From Sporomusa sp. (lineage in GTDB: Bacteria; Bacillota_C; Negativicutes; Sporomusales; Sporomusaceae), in assembly GCA_029256645.1 (NCBI GenBank), contig JAQSXM010000118.1:1-8545 (forward strand): DNA of 8,545 bases. The letters are read 5' to 3'. The number at the start of each line of letters is the position of its first letter. Within the stretch, counting starts at the first letter, position 1. The translations under genes were made by a program, and so were the position numbers. Below, one piece after another: positions 6,875 through 8,545 of the stretch. The notes under the pieces were generated by a model. The model ran no database searches. It had not been told where the DNA came from and saw only the letters and a program-made list of their open reading frames with translations.

Positions 6875-7077
6875 TGTAAATTCCCTCTTTTCTCCTCGAT
6901 ATTCACCTTTTTTATGCACCAAAAACACTGGGTCTAACAGCTGCCTGGGCTACAATTAAAAAAAAGTACATATTACTAAATATCGTCCCAAATCAGCTCC
7001 CTCCGGTTTACAGTTGTTGTGAAACTATGCAAACCACATGTTCCCCAGTCGCAGATATTTGTGCGCATATGTCTGTA
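6875..7077 (-). promoter_or_regulatory. long structured 5' leader of the separately transcribed binding-protein gene
   Basis: About 200 nt separate the predicted start site near 7077 from the GTG at 6874. Visible elements are: a hairpin in which GGTTT (7035-7031) and AAACC (7009-7005) enclose a further 6-bp stem (7028-7023 with 7015-7010, one G-U pair); a 5-bp A/T stem (6983-6979 with 6974-6970) followed by a run of eight T (6965-6958); and a longer-range match of TGGG (6990-6987) to CCCA (6949-6946) and AGCT (6998-6995) to AGCT (6942-6939). These overlap in space and could compete as in an attenuator, but the T-run stem is weak. A 30-codon frame from an ATG at 7067 has no ribosome site. No known riboswitch is recognised. 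Confidence 0.4.
6883..6888 (-). promoter_or_regulatory. ribosome binding site deciding the GTG start at 6874
   Basis: AGAGGG lies 8 nt upstream of the GTG. A second purine run, GAGGAG at 6897-6892, is 17 nt away, too far to serve this start; it has no other start codon at good distance. Confidence 0.6.
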
Positions 7078-7083
7078 AATATT

Positions 7084-7113
7084 ATTATATTGGTAAGTCC
7101 TCCGACCTGTCAA
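7084..7113 (-). promoter_or_regulatory. consensus sigma-A promoter of the separately transcribed binding-protein gene
   Basis: On the minus strand a perfect TTGACA (7113-7108) and a perfect TATAAT (7089-7084) are 18 nt apart. A run of eight A (7125-7118) just upstream may act as an UP-like element. It lies 58 nt beyond the preceding terminator. Both flanks resemble the promoter at 5543-5515 (GTA before TTGACA, TATGCG downstream), as expected if the promoter was copied along with the gene. Confidence 0.85.
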
Positions 7114-7132
7114 TACGTTTTTTTTGATACGT
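7114..7132. repeat. direct repeat upstream of the -35, possible operator
   Basis: On the minus strand CGTAT occurs twice, 14 nt apart, on each side of the A-run and abutting the -35 box. The units are short; a regulator or bent-DNA role is speculative. Confidence 0.25.
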
Positions 7133-7170
7133 GTAATTTTACTGTTTTTGCAGAATGGATCTAAGTCCAC

Positions 7171-7217
7171 AAAATAAAAAACATCTCTGCCAATTGTCCT
7201 GCTGGCAGAGATGTTTT
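7171..7217 (-). terminator. strong intrinsic terminator after the FAD oxidoreductase gene
   Basis: A perfect 15-bp stem (7217-7203 with 7192-7178) with a 10-nt loop is followed on the minus strand by a T-rich tract (TTTTTTATTTT, overlapping the stem base). The stem begins 3 nt after the stop codon. The other strand also has a short T-run beyond the stem, so it may act weakly in both directions. Confidence 0.93.
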
Positions 7218-7220
7218 CGT

Positions 7221-8545
7221 TTATCTGTAAAACTGAATTGGTTCGGCGTTAGTGTCCATATTCCAGACGCCGCAGGGGCAAATGCCACTGCAGATGCCGC
7301 AGCCGATACATTTATTCGGGTCGGACACATATTCAGCTCCTGTTGGGCCGGCTATGCGGGTAATGGCATTCTCCGGACAAGACTTCAGACACATATGACA
7401 ATCACGGCAAGTACCACAGCTGATACAGCGGTTGTAATCACCAGTAGCCTCCGGCACATCACAACTATGACATTTTTTGAAATAGGCGGTACTCATCCGG
7501 TCTGGTGAAATTTTCTCCTTTTGCGTTACAGCATAGCTACTGTTGTTCAGATACGCATTGGCAGCCAATGCAGCTTGGCGCCCAGCCCCAATGGCGTCTA
7601 CCAATCGTCCCGGACGAATTGTGTCACCCGCAGTAAAGATACCAGGGGCCACACTATAATCGGCAGCCGGTTTCAGACAACCGCGGTCAAATTCAATACC
7701 TGCAGGCACAAAACCAAGATCTGGAGACTCGCCAATTGAGATAATAACCGTATCCCCTTTAATTAGCTGACCGTCTTGGGTGACAATTCCTTCAGCCGTA
7801 ACCTCTTTAGTAAACACCGGCCAGAGGATCTCACCACCCAGTGCTTTTACATGTGCAATCTCGTGTTCAAAGGCTGCCGGGCGTTGAACGTCGATACAGG
7901 TTACCTGCTCGGCTCCCAGGCCATAGGCACCGACAGCGACATCCATGCCGGAGTTACCACAGCCGATAACAATGACCTTCTTTCCAATACCAGGGTGCTC
8001 GCCCCGGTTAATGGCTTTGAGAAAATCCAGGCCTTTGACAACACGTTCCTGACCAGGCCAGGATATTACCTTAGTTATATGGGCACCAGTGGTAACTACC
8101 ACTGCGTCATGACTGTCTTTTATTGAGGAGAACTTTTCTTTATCAACAGTTACGCCGGTTTTAATGGTAACACCCATTTTTTCAATCCGGGCGATTTCGC
8201 TCGCCAGTGTGGACTGAGGCAGGCGTGAGCGGGGAATAACCTGCTCCATTTTGCCGCCAACCTTAGCATCTGCTTCAAATACTGTTACCTCATGGCCCAG
8301 CCGCGCTAGCTGCCAAGCCGCGGTAAGACCAGCCGCACCGCCGCCAATAACGGCCACATGCTTGCCTGTTTTAGCTTCGGCTTGGGGCAGTTCTGCGTCA
8401 GCCGAGTAACTGCCCAGTTTGCCGATTTGCGCTGAGATATCAACCGTTTTCCTGGTACACTCATCCATACAGAGGTTCCGACATACCGCACCGCACACCG
8501 AACCAGGGAATGGCGTATATTCAAGCACCAACCGGTAAGCCTCAT
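7221..8545 (-). CDS. GltD-like FAD/NAD(P)-binding oxidoreductase with ferredoxin-type C-terminus (5' end outside window)
   Basis: The last 440 residues are visible; the frame is open to the right edge, where EAYRLV continues an upstream sequence, so the apparent TTG start at 8531 is not the real start. Counting from that E, an N-terminal cluster motif C-x3-C-x3-C-x3-C spans 17-29, the FAD site GGGAAG is at 67-72, IPRSRLP at 103-109, the NAD(P) site GCGNSG at 194-199 and the second FAD segment GIFTAGD at 301-307. The tail holds CHSC (358-361), then CISCGTCRDC (373-382) leading into a ferredoxin motif ending C389-Pro, and a second ferredoxin motif at 412-422. The core matches the glutamate synthase small-subunit family, which moves electrons from NAD(P)H through flavin and 4Fe-4S clusters to a partner. 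The partner is not in the window, so glutamate synthase is only one possibility. A terminator separates it from the transporter genes. Confidence 0.9.
   Translation of the reverse strand, partial: EAYRLVLEYTPFPGSVCGAVCRNLCMDECTRKTVDISAQIGKLGSYSADAELPQAEAKTGKHVAVIGGGAAGLTAAWQLARLGHEVTVFEADAKVGGKMEQVIPRSRLPQSTLASEIARIEKMGVTIKTGVTVDKEKFSSIKDSHDAVVVTTGAHITKVISWPGQERVVKGLDFLKAINRGEHPGIGKKVIVIGCGNSGMDVAVGAYGLGAEQVTCIDVQRPAAFEHEIAHVKALGGEILWPVFTKEVTAEGIVTQDGQLIKGDTVIISIGESPDLGFVPAGIEFDRGCLKPAADYSVAPGIFTAGDTIRPGRLVDAIGAGRQAALAANAYLNNSSYAVTQKEKISPDRMSTAYFKKCHSCDVPEATGDYNRCISCGTCRDCHMCLKSCPENAITRIAGPTGAEYVSDPNKCIGCGICSGICPCGVWNMDTNAEPIQFYR

Noticed and set aside
6976..7067. A 30-codon frame in the leader of the separately transcribed binding-protein gene, as a leader peptide
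   Set aside because: There is no ribosome site before its ATG, the predicted transcript would start only about 10 nt upstream, and it lacks a run of Leu, Ile or Val codons expected for branched-chain attenuation.
1..8545. Mobile element, CRISPR array, tRNA or defence/phage system
   Set aside because: No transposase, integrase, terminal repeats, spaced repeats or tRNA-like folds were seen; all genes fit housekeeping transport and redox roles.

Overview
The window reads as a conventional piece of anaerobic Firmicutes chromosome. A member of the Negativicutes (Sporomusa-like) is my best guess. This rests on mid-range base composition, strong AGGAGG-type ribosome sites, TTG and GTG starts, sigma-A consensus promoters, lipoprotein signals rich in Gly/Ser after the Cys, and an oxygen-sensitive iron-sulfur flavoprotein. 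The taxon is an inference from style, not from a marker gene. All eight genes lie on the minus strand, so the biological order runs from position 8545 down to 1.

Unit 1 (8545-7171): the 3' part of a GltD-like FAD/NAD(P) oxidoreductase with a ferredoxin-type tail. Its 5' end lies outside the window, and it closes with a strong intrinsic terminator. Unit 2 (about 7113-5611): a perfect-consensus promoter, a leader of about 200 nt, a LivJ/LivK-type amino-acid-binding lipoprotein that starts at a GTG, and its own intrinsic terminator. Unit 3 (about 5543 to the left edge): a second perfect-consensus promoter, a leader of about 160 nt, a paralogous binding lipoprotein, then livH, livM, livG, livF and a CBS-CBS-ACT regulatory protein. 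No terminator is visible after the last gene, so the unit may continue leftwards.

Together units 2 and 3 encode one branched-chain amino acid type (HAAT family) ABC importer: permeases LivH and LivM, ATPases LivG and LivF, and two alternative binding proteins. The binding protein in unit 2 can be expressed independently of the permease. In unit 3, a stable hairpin without a U-tract and a possible internal promoter lie between the binding-protein gene and livH, which fits unequal expression of binding protein and permease. The terminal CBS-ACT protein could link transport to an adenine-nucleotide or amino-acid signal.

The two intergenic stretches longer than 300 nt (5349-5695 and 6875-7220) hold terminators, promoters and structured leaders. 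I see no mobile element, CRISPR array, tRNA or rRNA. I found no new multi-gene system. The best candidates for something undescribed are the two leaders and the CBS-ACT partner of the transporter.
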